Of a stretch of DNA of 64,000 nt, positions 1 to 8,126 are shown piece by piece. Source of the DNA: JAPLMW01 sp964619675 (lineage in GTDB: Bacteria > Planctomycetota > Phycisphaerae > Sedimentisphaerales > UBA12454). Positions within the stretch are counted from its first letter, which is position 1; every line of letters begins with the position of its first letter. Below the pieces are notes generated by a model. That model did not search any database. It was not told the DNA's origin and saw only the letters and a program-made list of their open reading frames with translations. Where the stretch lies: contig CAZUEO010000001.1 in assembly GCA_964619675.1 (NCBI GenBank), positions 1 to 64,000 on the forward strand, in the 5' to 3' direction. The position numbers and the translations under genes were made by a program.

Positions 1-207
1 ATAATCAGCAAGCGCTGAATGATTACAGATACGAGAGTTCACGGTAATATCAGGGTTATTGACGCCAAAGTGCCGCTTGCTGAAATGTTCGGTTATTCCA
101 GCGAGCTTAGGGGACAAACCGGCGGCAGAGGCAATTTTGTAATGGAGCCGGCCATATACGAAAGGGTGCCTCAGCAAATTGCTGAAAAAATTTTAGCCGA
201 CTATTGA
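1..207 (+). CDS. fusA: Elongation factor G, C-terminal fragment (runs off left edge)
   Basis: These are the last residues of the translocation GTPase EF-G. The motif AEMFGYSSELRGQTGGRG, followed by FVMEPAIYERVP, is the domain V signature of the family. Its place directly upstream of rpsJ fits the str-S10 gene order. The frame is odd: bases 1-15 read IISKR, which matches the KRRG(M) segment just before domain V, but bases 16-18 are an in-frame TGA, and the next codon is ATG at 19. The gene therefore either carries a nonsense change (CGA to TGA would explain it) or there is a sequencing or assembly error at the edge. Other genes here, such as rpsE, clearly use TGA as stop, so a changed code is unlikely. 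Identification as EF-G is firm; gene integrity is not. Confidence 0.8.
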
Positions 208-329
208 CCTGTGCCGGTTTATCTGGTATAAGCTGACATTTCCTCGGCCGTAGCGAGCATGAGAAAATCGTGCGTTCCATAGTTGGGCTGACTTACATAT
301 CTGATAGCAGATACTACTATGGCAAAATG

Positions 330-508
330 GCTTTGCGAGGGTTTAATCGCAAGGCATAAAGGCGATATAATACACCTTGTTTTAGTGGTTAGATACTGAA
401 AAGTCGGTTTTTAAGTAAAAAGGGCTTTTTTTAGTATTATTATTGTTGATTTATTATCCTGAAACAGTTATTCTCCTGTGTTTTCGCCTTTGCAAACGGG
501 GCAAAGGC
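330..508 (+). promoter_or_regulatory. Structured leader upstream of rpsJ (three stem-loops)
   Basis: The 364-base stretch between fusA and rpsJ holds no credible gene but has three hairpins in line. Bases 330-338 pair with 347-355 (nine pairs, one wobble). Bases 393-403 pair with 425-437 around an inner stem 408-412/417-421. Bases 486-493 pair perfectly with 501-508 (GCCTTTGC / GCAAAGGC, seven-base loop). The last two lie downstream of a TATAAT at 366-371 and would sit in the rpsJ leader. In many bacteria the S10 leader is the site of autogenous control by L4. That this leader works the same way is inference; no known leader family was recognised. Confidence 0.45.
366..371 (+). promoter_or_regulatory. 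Possible -10 box for the S10 operon
   Basis: A perfect TATAAT lies 200 bases upstream of rpsJ. The hexamer 17 bases upstream (343-348, TTAATC) is a poor -35 match, so this is a candidate only. It would place transcription start near base 378, just before the hairpin at 393-437. Confidence 0.35.
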
Positions 509-571
509 AATTGTTGAAAATAGTTGATTTTGTATTGAAAATTTGCTTAAGGGCTTTTTTGAAGAGCTGTT

Positions 572-886
572 ATGGCAGTAGAAACAGAAAGAATTAGAAT
601 CAGAATGGAGGCTTACGACCCGCGGGCACTGGATACTTCTGCTCGTGAAATAGTTGAACAGGCTCGCAGGACTAATGCAAGGGTCAGCGGCCCTATTCCG
701 CTGCCTACACGGATTGAGAGATACACCGTGCTTCGCAGCCCGCACGTTGACAAAAAGAGCAGAGACCAGTTCGAGATGCGGACACACAAGCGATTGATAG
801 ACATCTATGAGGCAAACGCAAGGACCGTTGAGGCTCTGAATCGACTTGTAGTGCCGGCTGGTGTGTTTGTGAAGATAAAGGCATAA
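572..886 (+). CDS. rpsJ: Ribosomal protein S10
   Basis: This is a small-subunit head protein, which in other bacteria also serves as transcription antitermination factor NusE. The 104-residue length is normal. The core IRIRMEAYDPRALDTSAREIVEQARRT, here read from residue 8 onward, the IPLPTRIERYTVLRSPHVDKKSRDQFE-type segment and the terminal RLIDIYEANARTVEALNRL segment are diagnostic when read in pieces. ATG 572 is the first start after the structured leader, and only a weak purine tract precedes it. It heads the S10 operon and is separated from rplC by 111 bases containing a terminator-like hairpin, so S10 may be made in excess of the downstream proteins. Confidence 0.97.
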   Translation: MAVETERIRIRMEAYDPRALDTSAREIVEQARRTNARVSGPIPLPTRIERYTVLRSPHVDKKSRDQFEMRTHKRLIDIYEANARTVEALNRLVVPAGVFVKIKA

Positions 887-894
887 GGTAAAGA

Positions 895-933
895 AACGTG
901 AAGCGCAAAACTGTGCTTTACGTTTTTGTTTTG
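895..933 (+). terminator. Terminator- or attenuator-like hairpin between rpsJ and rplC
   Basis: Bases 895-906 pair with 913-924 over twelve positions, two of them G-T wobbles, around a six-base loop. The stem runs into a T-rich tail (TTTTTGTTTT, 921-930). This is the form of an intrinsic terminator, but it lies only nine bases after the rpsJ stop and inside a conserved operon. Partial termination or attenuation is more likely than a full stop. Confidence 0.5.
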
Positions 934-942
934 GAAAAAATA

Positions 943-972
943 GCCACTAAGGCACGAAGACACGAAGAAAAA
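943..972 (+). repeat. CACGAAGA-type short tandem motif
   Basis: The spacer before rplC reads GCCACTAAGGCACGAAGACA followed by CGAAG and a run of A. The unit (G/A)CACGAAG is repeated in tandem. It encodes nothing visible. Similar CACGAAGACACGAAG strings are, from memory, common intergenic repeats in environmental bacterial genomes, but this could not be checked here. Confidence 0.35.
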
Positions 973-997
973 AATATAATGGGATTTTTGTAAAATT

Positions 998-1642
998 ATG
1001 ATGATTCTCGGCAAAAAAATTGGAATGACGCAGCTGTATGATGATGGCGGCAAAATAGTGCCGGTTACGGTTATACAGGCAGGCCCCTGTACGATTATGC
1101 AGGTAAAAACCGAGCAGACCGATGGATACAAAGCGGTTCAGGTTGGGTTCGATGACGTGAAAGAATCACGCCAAAGAAAGTCAGAGGTCGGTCATGCAAA
1201 AAAGGCAGGCGATAATCCGAAAAGATTCATAAGAGAATTCCGCTATGAAAAGCAGGCCGGCGATTACAAGCAGGGCGATAAGATTACCGTACAGGTTCTT
1301 GCAGACGCAAAGCGGGTCGATGTTATCGGGACGAGCAAGGGAAAAGGTTTTGCAGGCGTTATGAAGAGATACGGTTTCGGCGGTTTTCCGGCAAGCCACG
1401 GCACTGAGAGGAAGCACCGTGCGCCGGGGTCCATCGCGAGCCATGCGACAAACAGAGGCCACTGCGGACACCCGAAAAAGGGCAAACGAATGAGCGGCCA
1501 TATGGGCGATGCCAGAGTTACAAGCAAAAATCATACTCTGGTGAGCGTTGATGTCGAAAAGAATCTGCTTGTAGTGAAAGGCTGTGTGCCGGGACCAACA
1601 GGCGGTTATGTGATAGTTAAGCAGAGCAGGGGCGGTAAATAG
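998..1642 (+). CDS. rplC: Ribosomal protein L3
   Basis: An early-assembling large-subunit protein whose loop reaches toward the peptidyl-transferase centre. At 214 residues it has the usual length. It opens with ILGKKIGMTQ and has the family signature at about 100-165: KGKGFAGVMKRYGFGG, then SHGTERKHRAPGSI. The GHMG motif after that includes the glutamine/methyl-acceptor region of other L3 proteins, here reading MSGHMGDARVT. Two adjacent ATGs (998 and 1001) are both possible starts and neither has a strong ribosome-binding site. rplD follows after seven bases. Confidence 0.97.
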   Translation: MMILGKKIGMTQLYDDGGKIVPVTVIQAGPCTIMQVKTEQTDGYKAVQVGFDDVKESRQRKSEVGHAKKAGDNPKRFIREFRYEKQAGDYKQGDKITVQVLADAKRVDVIGTSKGKGFAGVMKRYGFGGFPASHGTERKHRAPGSIASHATNRGHCGHPKKGKRMSGHMGDARVTSKNHTLVSVDVEKNLLVVKGCVPGPTGGYVIVKQSRGGK

Positions 1643-1649
1643 AGCGTTT

Positions 1650-2285
1650 ATGATTACTGTTGCAATACATAACAGAGATGGAAAGGAAATCGAAAGTCTC
1701 AAAGTCGATGAGGCAACGCTCGGCGGCCATGTGAGACATGCACTGCTCAAGCAGGCTATCGTAATGTATCATGCAAATAAGCGGCTCGGAACCGCAGCTA
1801 CGAAAAGCAGAAGCATGGTTGAAGGCTCGACAAGAAAAATACATCGGCAAAAAGGCACCGGCAACGCTCGTATGGGTAATGTAAGGACGCACATTCGAAG
1901 AGGCGGCGGAGTCGCTTTTGCAAAGCTGCCGAGAGATTTCGGCAGGGATATGCCCAAAAAGCAAAAGAAACTGGCAAGAGATTCAGCGATACTTGCGAAG
2001 CTTCAGGTCGGCAGTGTTGTTGTAGTTGACGAACTGAAATTCGAGCAGCCGAAAACGAAAGATTTTATAAAAATACTCGGTAATCTCAAAATAGACAGAA
2101 GCTGTTTGGTTACTATCAGCGAATCTGACCAGAATCTTTATAAATCCGCAAGAAATATTCCGAAAATATCCGTAATGAAGGTGGCAGACCTCAACGCAGG
2201 CAATATCTGCAATACGCAGAAGATGCTTTTCACAAAAGATGCCTTTCTTGCGGTGGTTGAGAGAAACAAAAATGGACGATCATGA
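1650..2285 (+). CDS. rplD: Ribosomal protein L4
   Basis: A large-subunit protein lining the exit tunnel; in Gammaproteobacteria it also represses its own operon. The 211-residue product has the tunnel-loop region KIHRQKGTGNARMGNVRTHI and GGGVAF at about residues 67-91, then the globular domain with VVVDELKFEQPKTKDF. Its last 14 bases overlap the start of rplW, so the two are likely translationally coupled. Whether it controls the structured rpsJ leader is only a possibility. Confidence 0.97.
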   Translation: MITVAIHNRDGKEIESLKVDEATLGGHVRHALLKQAIVMYHANKRLGTAATKSRSMVEGSTRKIHRQKGTGNARMGNVRTHIRRGGGVAFAKLPRDFGRDMPKKQKKLARDSAILAKLQVGSVVVVDELKFEQPKTKDFIKILGNLKIDRSCLVTISESDQNLYKSARNIPKISVMKVADLNAGNICNTQKMLFTKDAFLAVVERNKNGRS

Positions 2286-2550
2286 AATAGTCATAAGGCC
2301 TTTGATAACCGAGCAGAGCACGCATCTTGCGAACGTTAAGAGAGCATACTCGTTTGAGGTAAACAGGAAGGCCAGCAAGAATCAGATAAAAGGTGCCGTC
2401 GAGAGATTGTACAACGTGAAGGTAACGGATATAAGAACTGCCAACCGCAGGGGAAAGCCGCGAAGACGGGGCAGATTTATGGGAAAAACATCGGACTGGA
2501 AAAAAGCGGTTGTCGTGCTCGATGAGCAATATCATATTGATTTGTTCTAA
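2272..2550 (+). CDS. rplW: Ribosomal protein L23
   Basis: A tunnel-exit protein that is the docking site for trigger factor and SRP. The start was set at ATG 2272 (MDDHEIVIRPLITEQST) because the family begins with a short lead-in to RPLITEK. An upstream in-frame start at 2239 would add eleven unrelated residues and overlap rplD more. The protein is 92 residues and ends with the conserved segment ANRRGKPRRRGRFMGKTSDW then KKAVVVL. In standard gene order rplB would follow immediately; here 4.7 kb of unrelated secreted-protein genes intervene. Confidence 0.96.
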   Translation: MDDHEIVIRPLITEQSTHLANVKRAYSFEVNRKASKNQIKGAVERLYNVKVTDIRTANRRGKPRRRGRFMGKTSDWKKAVVVLDEQYHIDLF

Positions 2551-2581
2551 GAAGTCAGAGATGAAAAAAAGAATTTAATTT

Positions 2582-5500
2582 ATGATGTTTGAGCCAAAAA
2601 TATTGCTATTTATTGCGGTTGCTTTATTGTCGCAGACTTTCTTTGTTTTTGCAAGGCCGTATTATTCTGCCGACTTAAACGAAGATGAGTTTGTTGACTT
2701 TATCGACTTTGCAAAGTTTGCAGCGAACTGGCAGCAAAGCGGGGAGAACATCGACGGAGATTTTGACAATAGCGGTTTAGTCGATGTTAACGATTTGCAA
2801 CACTTTACACAGTATTGGTTGGAAGATGTGATTTATCCTCCGATAGTGGAAGACCAGAATGTTATATTAACTCAGGGACATTCAGCAGGTATAGTACTCC
2901 AAGCAAACGATGAAAATAATGATGTTCTTGATTACTTTGTAATAAGCTATCCTGCACATGGGGCTCTCGTGCTTGACGGCAATATGGCAGGTTACAATCC
3001 GTTTGCGGCTTATGACGGCAACGACAGCTTTATATTTCTTGCCTATGACGGTAAATATGAAAGTGATATAGCAACGGTTTCCATTACTGTTCGGCCGGAT
3101 ACCGATGGAGACGGCCTTTCTGACTATGACGAAATCAACGCTGTTTTCGGATATATTACCGACCCCTGTAACCCCAATTCAGATTCTGATATTATGCCGG
3201 ACGGATGGGAAGTAGAAAATAGCCTTAATCCAACAGTCGATGACGGTAGTGGAGATGCCGATGGTGATGGACTTTGTAATGCAGATGAATATACCTATGG
3301 AACTAATCCGTATGTTCAGGATACTGACGGTGACGGTCTTCAAGATGGAATAGAAGTTAGCCCTGCCAATGGCTATGTAACAAATCCGACTAATCCTGAT
3401 ACCGACGGCGATGGTGTTAAAGATGGAGACGAATTAAGCTGGAATCTCAATCCGCTTGATACGGATACTGATGACGACGATTTAAATGATGGTGCTGAAG
3501 TTGCTTTCAACGGCAGTCAGGATTATAATCCGGTTCCGCCGGGTTATTATCAAGGTGATTTCAGAAATTACGATACCGATGCTAATGACTCGGATTCAGA
3601 TACTGACGGTATGACCGACGGCTGGGAGGCACAATATACGCAGCCGGACAGTGAATATCTGGACCCCAGATACAAAGGTATAAGCTCATGGCTTGATGCG
3701 GAAAAAGATATAGACACTGATGGCTTAAAAAACATAGAAGAGTATCTCGGGCAGTATGGTAGTTATCAATTTGCTTGCAGTACAAATCCTCGAAACTGGG
3801 ATACGGATGGTGACGGTGAGTGCGACGGAGACGAAGCTGGTGCGGACTTCTGGACACCATACACCTACAGGAGTGACCCTACTTTAATTGATACTGATAG
3901 TGATGGATTGGTTGATGGCTGGCATGGCGTAGTAAGTGCTCAAAGCTACCCGGAAGGGGTTGTTGTGGGCGGGTATGTTGTGGGTGAAAGGAATTATTCC
4001 ACTAATACCCTTGATGATGATACTGATAATGACTCTATGGGTGATGGGTGGGAAGTCAGGTATAGCAATGGCACTTTCAATCCCACCGTCAATTATTGGC
4101 GTAATGACGATTTTGATAGTGACGGCCTTAAGAACTACGAAGACTCCCAGCAGGATACTGACCCCTGGAACTGTGACCATGATGGTGATGGGTTAGATGA
4201 CGGCTGTGAGGTTAATGTATCAGGCACAGAACCTAAGAACGCCGATACGGATGGTGATAATCTTGTAGATGGTCTGGAGATAAACAGCTACCAGACTAAT
4301 CCATTGGATTTCGATTCCGACGACGATTTGTTGCCGGACGGCTGGGAGGTTCAATACAGCCTTGATCCAAGCAGCAGCATCGACAATAACGGCAAAAATG
4401 GAGACCCTGATGGTGATAATCTGATTAATTTTGACGAGCTTGTTTACGGTACAAATCCGCAGCAGGGCGATAGCGACAGTGACGGCACGAACGACGGGGC
4501 AGAAGTGGCACAGGGCAGCAATCCGGCCGACGGCTCTGACGGAGGCCAGACGCCAGCGGAAGATAAATACCTGAATGTAAAACTGACCGTAGGCGATCAT
4601 AGCGGCAGTCATTCGGAGCGTTACAATCTTAAAGTCGGCTCAATTACGCATCAGGCCCCTGAATTCGGAGTTGTAGAAGAAAGAGGTTATCCCTTCGAGG
4701 TGGGCAAAAAATATGAAATCAGGATAATACATACCGGCAGCAATATATCGCCGCCGGATTATGACTATACCGCTCTTATTGAGCCGAATGAAACACTGGA
4801 TGGCGTGGGCATTGTGATTGACGACCCGGAGGGGATACTCGGTATTCATAGTGAGAGCACTTATTTCTATGCCAGGGGCAAGACAGCTTACCTTTATGTA
4901 GTCAAGTCAAGTCTGAAGATATACAACGGCGGCAACAACGGCATCGCAGGCAGTGAATTTCCTGATGCAAACGAAATGGATTTGGGTTCTTATTTACTGG
5001 TCAACTGGGATGACGATGACGAGGATGATAAGCCTGATTTATATAAATCAGGAACGGTCAGCGGCGATGACGATTTGGCTAAGATTGAATTATCCCTGCT
5101 GCCTGCCGAACTAAACAAAGGGACGCTCGAGTTTGTGAAAGCCGGCGGTACCGGCTGCAATGTTAAAATCTGGGATAGTGCCGATAAGCAAAACGAAATA
5201 ACCGACCTTAGCTGGGATATTGCCAGCCAGACGCCGCCGAGCCAGTTGTGGCTCGAAGCGACGGCGGCAAGTAATTCCGAGCGTGATATTTCATTGGAAC
5301 TAAGATATACCAATAACGGCACAACAATAGCTGATACAGTCAAAGCCACCGCAGTTATGGTAAATCTCGGTAACGCTGTGTATAGAGATAATGAAGTTGG
5401 ATGGGGTGTTGACCCGGAAAGAGGACATGCCGCGATAGTGTATAAATATACGGGTGCTTGCGCGCAAGATGCTTTTGATAGTGCCGATAACTTCGGGATT

Positions 5501-6055
5501 ATAGCAATGAAGGGACCATCTGGTGACAAAACTTTAGCAAATATAACAAATTCTGGTGACCCATGTTATGGCTGTTACACGAACGTATCAGATATCACTT
5601 ATGCCAAAAGGATTGCAATTATTAAAACAGCTAAGGAACTTGCAGAGAGAGAGATTGAATATGAGGCTCTTAATGCGCTTATACCTCACAAGTGGGATGG
5701 TGCAATTAACAGCATTACTGACTTGCGCTGCGACGGGTTGGTTGAAGTATGCTATGAATTGAACGGTATTAATGTCTGGGCAATGAAACGTAATTACTAC
5801 GGAATGAGTTATAACTACGATATTAGTGATTGGATAGACATTTTAGAGTACGACAATCATGTTTGGCAATCTGGAGCAAATAATAAAAACGATAACTTAG
5901 AGGAACACAATGATTTTGATGTTGGTGATGAAAATGATTGGAACGATACATTGCAGCCGGCAACTCAATGTGGCTATGTAACTCCGGTAGATGCAAAAAC
6001 AAAATTTTCAAGGCAGGATTTATGCCAGCCCATAGGTCATAAGGGAGGGAACTGA
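2582..6055 (+). CDS. Exported dockerin / thrombospondin type 3 repeat protein with possible permuted NlpC/P60 C-terminus
   Basis: A 1157-residue exported protein inserted in the S10 operon, 31 bases after rplW. Residues 1-25 form a signal peptide ending FVFARP. Residues 30-82 form a dockerin-like pair of Ca loops (DLNEDEFVDFIDFAKFAANW and DFDNSGLVDVNDLQHFTQYW). Residues about 90-170 resemble a cadherin-like/Big_9 domain (DGNDSFIFLAYDG). Residues about 172-660 hold at least ten DTDGDGLxDxxE repeats (TSP3, calcium binding). The C-terminal 500 residues are less clear, but HAAIVY (His949) and RCDGLVEVCYE (Cys1050) resemble the His-then-Cys order of permuted NlpC/P60 (YiiX-like) amidases. The acidic composition contrasts sharply with the ribosomal neighbours. 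The ribosome-binding site is weak. The domain calls for dockerin and TSP3 are firm; an enzymatic role is inference. Confidence 0.85.
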   Translation: MMFEPKILLFIAVALLSQTFFVFARPYYSADLNEDEFVDFIDFAKFAANWQQSGENIDGDFDNSGLVDVNDLQHFTQYWLEDVIYPPIVEDQNVILTQGHSAGIVLQANDENNDVLDYFVISYPAHGALVLDGNMAGYNPFAAYDGNDSFIFLAYDGKYESDIATVSITVRPDTDGDGLSDYDEINAVFGYITDPCNPNSDSDIMPDGWEVENSLNPTVDDGSGDADGDGLCNADEYTYGTNPYVQDTDGDGLQDGIEVSPANGYVTNPTNPDTDGDGVKDGDELSWNLNPLDTDTDDDDLNDGAEVAFNGSQDYNPVPPGYYQGDFRNYDTDANDSDSDTDGMTDGWEAQYTQPDSEYLDPRYKGISSWLDAEKDIDTDGLKNIEEYLGQYGSYQFACSTNPRNWDTDGDGECDGDEAGADFWTPYTYRSDPTLIDTDSDGLVDGWHGVVSAQSYPEGVVVGGYVVGERNYSTNTLDDDTDNDSMGDGWEVRYSNGTFNPTVNYWRNDDFDSDGLKNYEDSQQDTDPWNCDHDGDGLDDGCEVNVSGTEPKNADTDGDNLVDGLEINSYQTNPLDFDSDDDLLPDGWEVQYSLDPSSSIDNNGKNGDPDGDNLINFDELVYGTNPQQGDSDSDGTNDGAEVAQGSNPADGSDGGQTPAEDKYLNVKLTVGDHSGSHSERYNLKVGSITHQAPEFGVVEERGYPFEVGKKYEIRIIHTGSNISPPDYDYTALIEPNETLDGVGIVIDDPEGILGIHSESTYFYARGKTAYLYVVKSSLKIYNGGNNGIAGSEFPDANEMDLGSYLLVNWDDDDEDDKPDLYKSGTVSGDDDLAKIELSLLPAELNKGTLEFVKAGGTGCNVKIWDSADKQNEITDLSWDIASQTPPSQLWLEATAASNSERDISLELRYTNNGTTIADTVKATAVMVNLGNAVYRDNEVGWGVDPERGHAAIVYKYTGACAQDAFDSADNFGIIAMKGPSGDKTLANITNSGDPCYGCYTNVSDITYAKRIAIIKTAKELAEREIEYEALNALIPHKWDGAINSITDLRCDGLVEVCYELNGINVWAMKRNYYGMSYNYDISDWIDILEYDNHVWQSGANNKNDNLEEHNDFDVGDENDWNDTLQPATQCGYVTPVDAKTKFSRQDLCQPIGHKGGN

Positions 6056-6057
6056 TT

Positions 6058-7236
6058 ATGAAAATTTGTAAAATTATCCTAATCGCTCTAATACCAGCTA
6101 TAGCATTCCAGGTCAAAGCCGATGTGAATTACTGGCAGACTATGGAACAATTGCGAAAAGGAAATGCTGCTGATGCGAATATAACTTTCAAAGAATATGT
6201 AGAGTCTCTTAGTGCCGAGCAGTTGTTGGTTGCTGCCAGGCAATGCTCTAAAGAGGGACAGGAAAAAGTAAAGCCCGAGAGCTGGGACATAGCAATTGCG
6301 GCACTTGGTTTTTTTTATAAGTATTATCCTTTGGAGACAAATAATCTTGAAGATATTTCGCCATTACTGGCTGATCTTGGAGATAAATCGCAACCGGCAT
6401 TTTGGCGTTATTCACTTATGCAGCTTTTGGGCACTTCTTGGAATGAGAAACTTACTTTGCAGCAAAGTTTAAACGCTGCAAATGTTATGAAAATAATACT
6501 TGCAGATACACATGAGTTGAGATTTATCAGGGTGAAAGCAGCAAGAAAATCCACAGGGCTTTTTATAAAGGCTTATAGTATAAATCTCCGCGAAGACCCA
6601 GAGGTTAAGCGGCTTGTTGCAGAATGCAGGAGATATGAGGATGTTCTGGAAGATGCCGAAAACGGCAAAGTGCAGGTATCAGAAGAAACTGTCGAAAGGA
6701 ATAAGCAGATTGAGGCAGCTATAGCCGACTCAATACAGGCGCAAATCGCTCTTTTAGCCGAGCCAAACATTCCGGTCTGTCTCGGACGTAGTCTTATTGG
6801 TAGCCTGATTGAACTTCGCGGCTATGACAGTGCCGGACGGATAAAGCAGGCAATGAATAACGCACTGCAAAATTACAAAAACTACGATGAACAACTCTGG
6901 TTTCGGTTTGCAAGAACAAATATCATTTACTTCCAAAATGAAGAGGCCGAGTCAATTCTGCAGCAGATGATTAGCGAAGTTAAAAGTGAACATGAGAAAA
7001 AGGAGCATTTAATCAGGTTAAAAAAAGAGTTGGATAAAGGTGAAATTGAGAAGCAGCCTCTTGTTAGTTGTCTGGTGGAATTGCCAGAGCCAGAGGTTGC
7101 CGAACCTGTAGATGTTAATGAGATGGTAAACTGGCTTGAGAAAATCTGGCTTGAAGATGAGTCGATAAGGGAGATAATAGATTCGAATCAGTGGCAGAAA
7201 TTAATAGAGACCGTGAAACAGCAAACGGAAAACTAA
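6058..7236 (+). CDS. Exported helical protein of unknown function
   Basis: The product was not recognised. Its 392 residues start with a clear signal peptide (MKICKIILIALIPAIAF, cleavage probably after QVKA). The remainder looks entirely alpha-helical and charged, with helical pairs reminiscent of HEAT/TPR folds (for example SQPAFWRYSLMQLLG) and a long charged stretch near residues 190-230. A proline/valine/glutamate linker at about 345-360 precedes a final helical segment. The start lies two bases after the previous stop, behind a strong GGGAGGG at 6045-6051, so it is translated with the TSP3 protein. rplB follows after 19 bases. The pairing suggests a partner for the upstream secreted protein; that is inference. 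Confidence 0.8.
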   Translation: MKICKIILIALIPAIAFQVKADVNYWQTMEQLRKGNAADANITFKEYVESLSAEQLLVAARQCSKEGQEKVKPESWDIAIAALGFFYKYYPLETNNLEDISPLLADLGDKSQPAFWRYSLMQLLGTSWNEKLTLQQSLNAANVMKIILADTHELRFIRVKAARKSTGLFIKAYSINLREDPEVKRLVAECRRYEDVLEDAENGKVQVSEETVERNKQIEAAIADSIQAQIALLAEPNIPVCLGRSLIGSLIELRGYDSAGRIKQAMNNALQNYKNYDEQLWFRFARTNIIYFQNEEAESILQQMISEVKSEHEKKEHLIRLKKELDKGEIEKQPLVSCLVELPEPEVAEPVDVNEMVNWLEKIWLEDESIREIIDSNQWQKLIETVKQQTEN

Positions 7237-7255
7237 AACTTACGAGAAATGAATT

Positions 7256-8107
7256 ATGGGTATAAGAATATACAAACCAACGTCAAACGGACGGCGAAAT
7301 TCGTCAGTCAATGATTATGCGGAACTGACGACGGACCGGCCGCAGAAGAGTCTCTGTGTGAGGATAAAAAAGGCCGGCGGAAGAAATAACGAGGGAAAGA
7401 CCACCTGCCGATTCCGCGGCGGCGGTGCAAGAAAAATATACAGGATTATCGATTTCAAACGGAACAAAGATGCAGTAGCTGCAACGGTAGAAACAATTGA
7501 ATATGACCCGAACAGAAACTGTTTTATTTCTCTTGTTCGCTACGACGACGGCGAGAAAAGATATATCCTTGCTCCACAGGGCCTGGCCGTCGGGCAGAAA
7601 ATACAAAGCGGTTCGAGCGTTGAGCCGAAAGTCGGGAATGCAATGCCGCTGGCAGCAATCCCGGTCAGCGTTGAAATTCATAATATTGAAATGACAGCAG
7701 GACAGGGAGGCAAACTCGTCAGAGGGGCAGGACTTGCCGCAAGACTGATGGCAAAAGAAGGCGACTGGGCAACTGTTATCCTGCCGAGCGGCGAAATGAG
7801 GATGCTGCGAGTCGAGTGCCGGGCAACAATCGGGACGCTGAGCAATCCTGATTATCAGAATATCAAAATCGGCAAGGCCGGCAGAATGAGACATCTGGGT
7901 ATCAGACCGCACGTTCGCGGAAAGGCACAAAACCCTGTTTCGCACCCGATGGGTGGTGGTGAAGGCAGAGCCAACGGCGGCAGACATCCCTGCTCGCCGA
8001 CGGGCTTGCCGGCAAAAGGCGGAAAAACAAGAAATCCGAGAAAGACAGGCAATAAACGAATTATACGAAGAAGAAAAACCAACAGAGGCGAACAATTGAT
8101 GCTGTAG
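7256..8107 (+). CDS. rplB: Ribosomal protein L2
   Basis: A core large-subunit protein needed for subunit joining and peptidyl transfer. The 283 residues contain GIRIYKPTSNGRRNSS at the start, the GGGARKIYRIIDFKRNKD segment, and the C-terminal region SHPMGGGEGRANGGRHP, which holds the conserved active-centre histidine. The N-terminal arginine-rich region is intact. Its initiation signal is weak. It stands 4.7 kb from rplW, to which it is normally adjacent, because of the two secreted-protein genes between them. Confidence 0.97.
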   Translation: MGIRIYKPTSNGRRNSSVNDYAELTTDRPQKSLCVRIKKAGGRNNEGKTTCRFRGGGARKIYRIIDFKRNKDAVAATVETIEYDPNRNCFISLVRYDDGEKRYILAPQGLAVGQKIQSGSSVEPKVGNAMPLAAIPVSVEIHNIEMTAGQGGKLVRGAGLAARLMAKEGDWATVILPSGEMRMLRVECRATIGTLSNPDYQNIKIGKAGRMRHLGIRPHVRGKAQNPVSHPMGGGEGRANGGRHPCSPTGLPAKGGKTRNPRKTGNKRIIRRRKTNRGEQLML

Positions 8108-8126
8108 TGAATGGACTGAGGCAATA

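Noticed and set aside
16..18. Selenocysteine or reassigned TGA as explanation of the EF-G stop
   Set aside because: The position corresponds to Arg/Gly in the family, not Cys, no convincing downstream hairpin of the right kind was seen, and TGA is used as a normal stop in several ribosomal genes here.
2582..7236. Mobile element as origin of the insert in the S10 operon
   Set aside because: No transposase, integrase, terminal inverted repeats or target-site duplications were seen at the borders; origin by transfer remains open.
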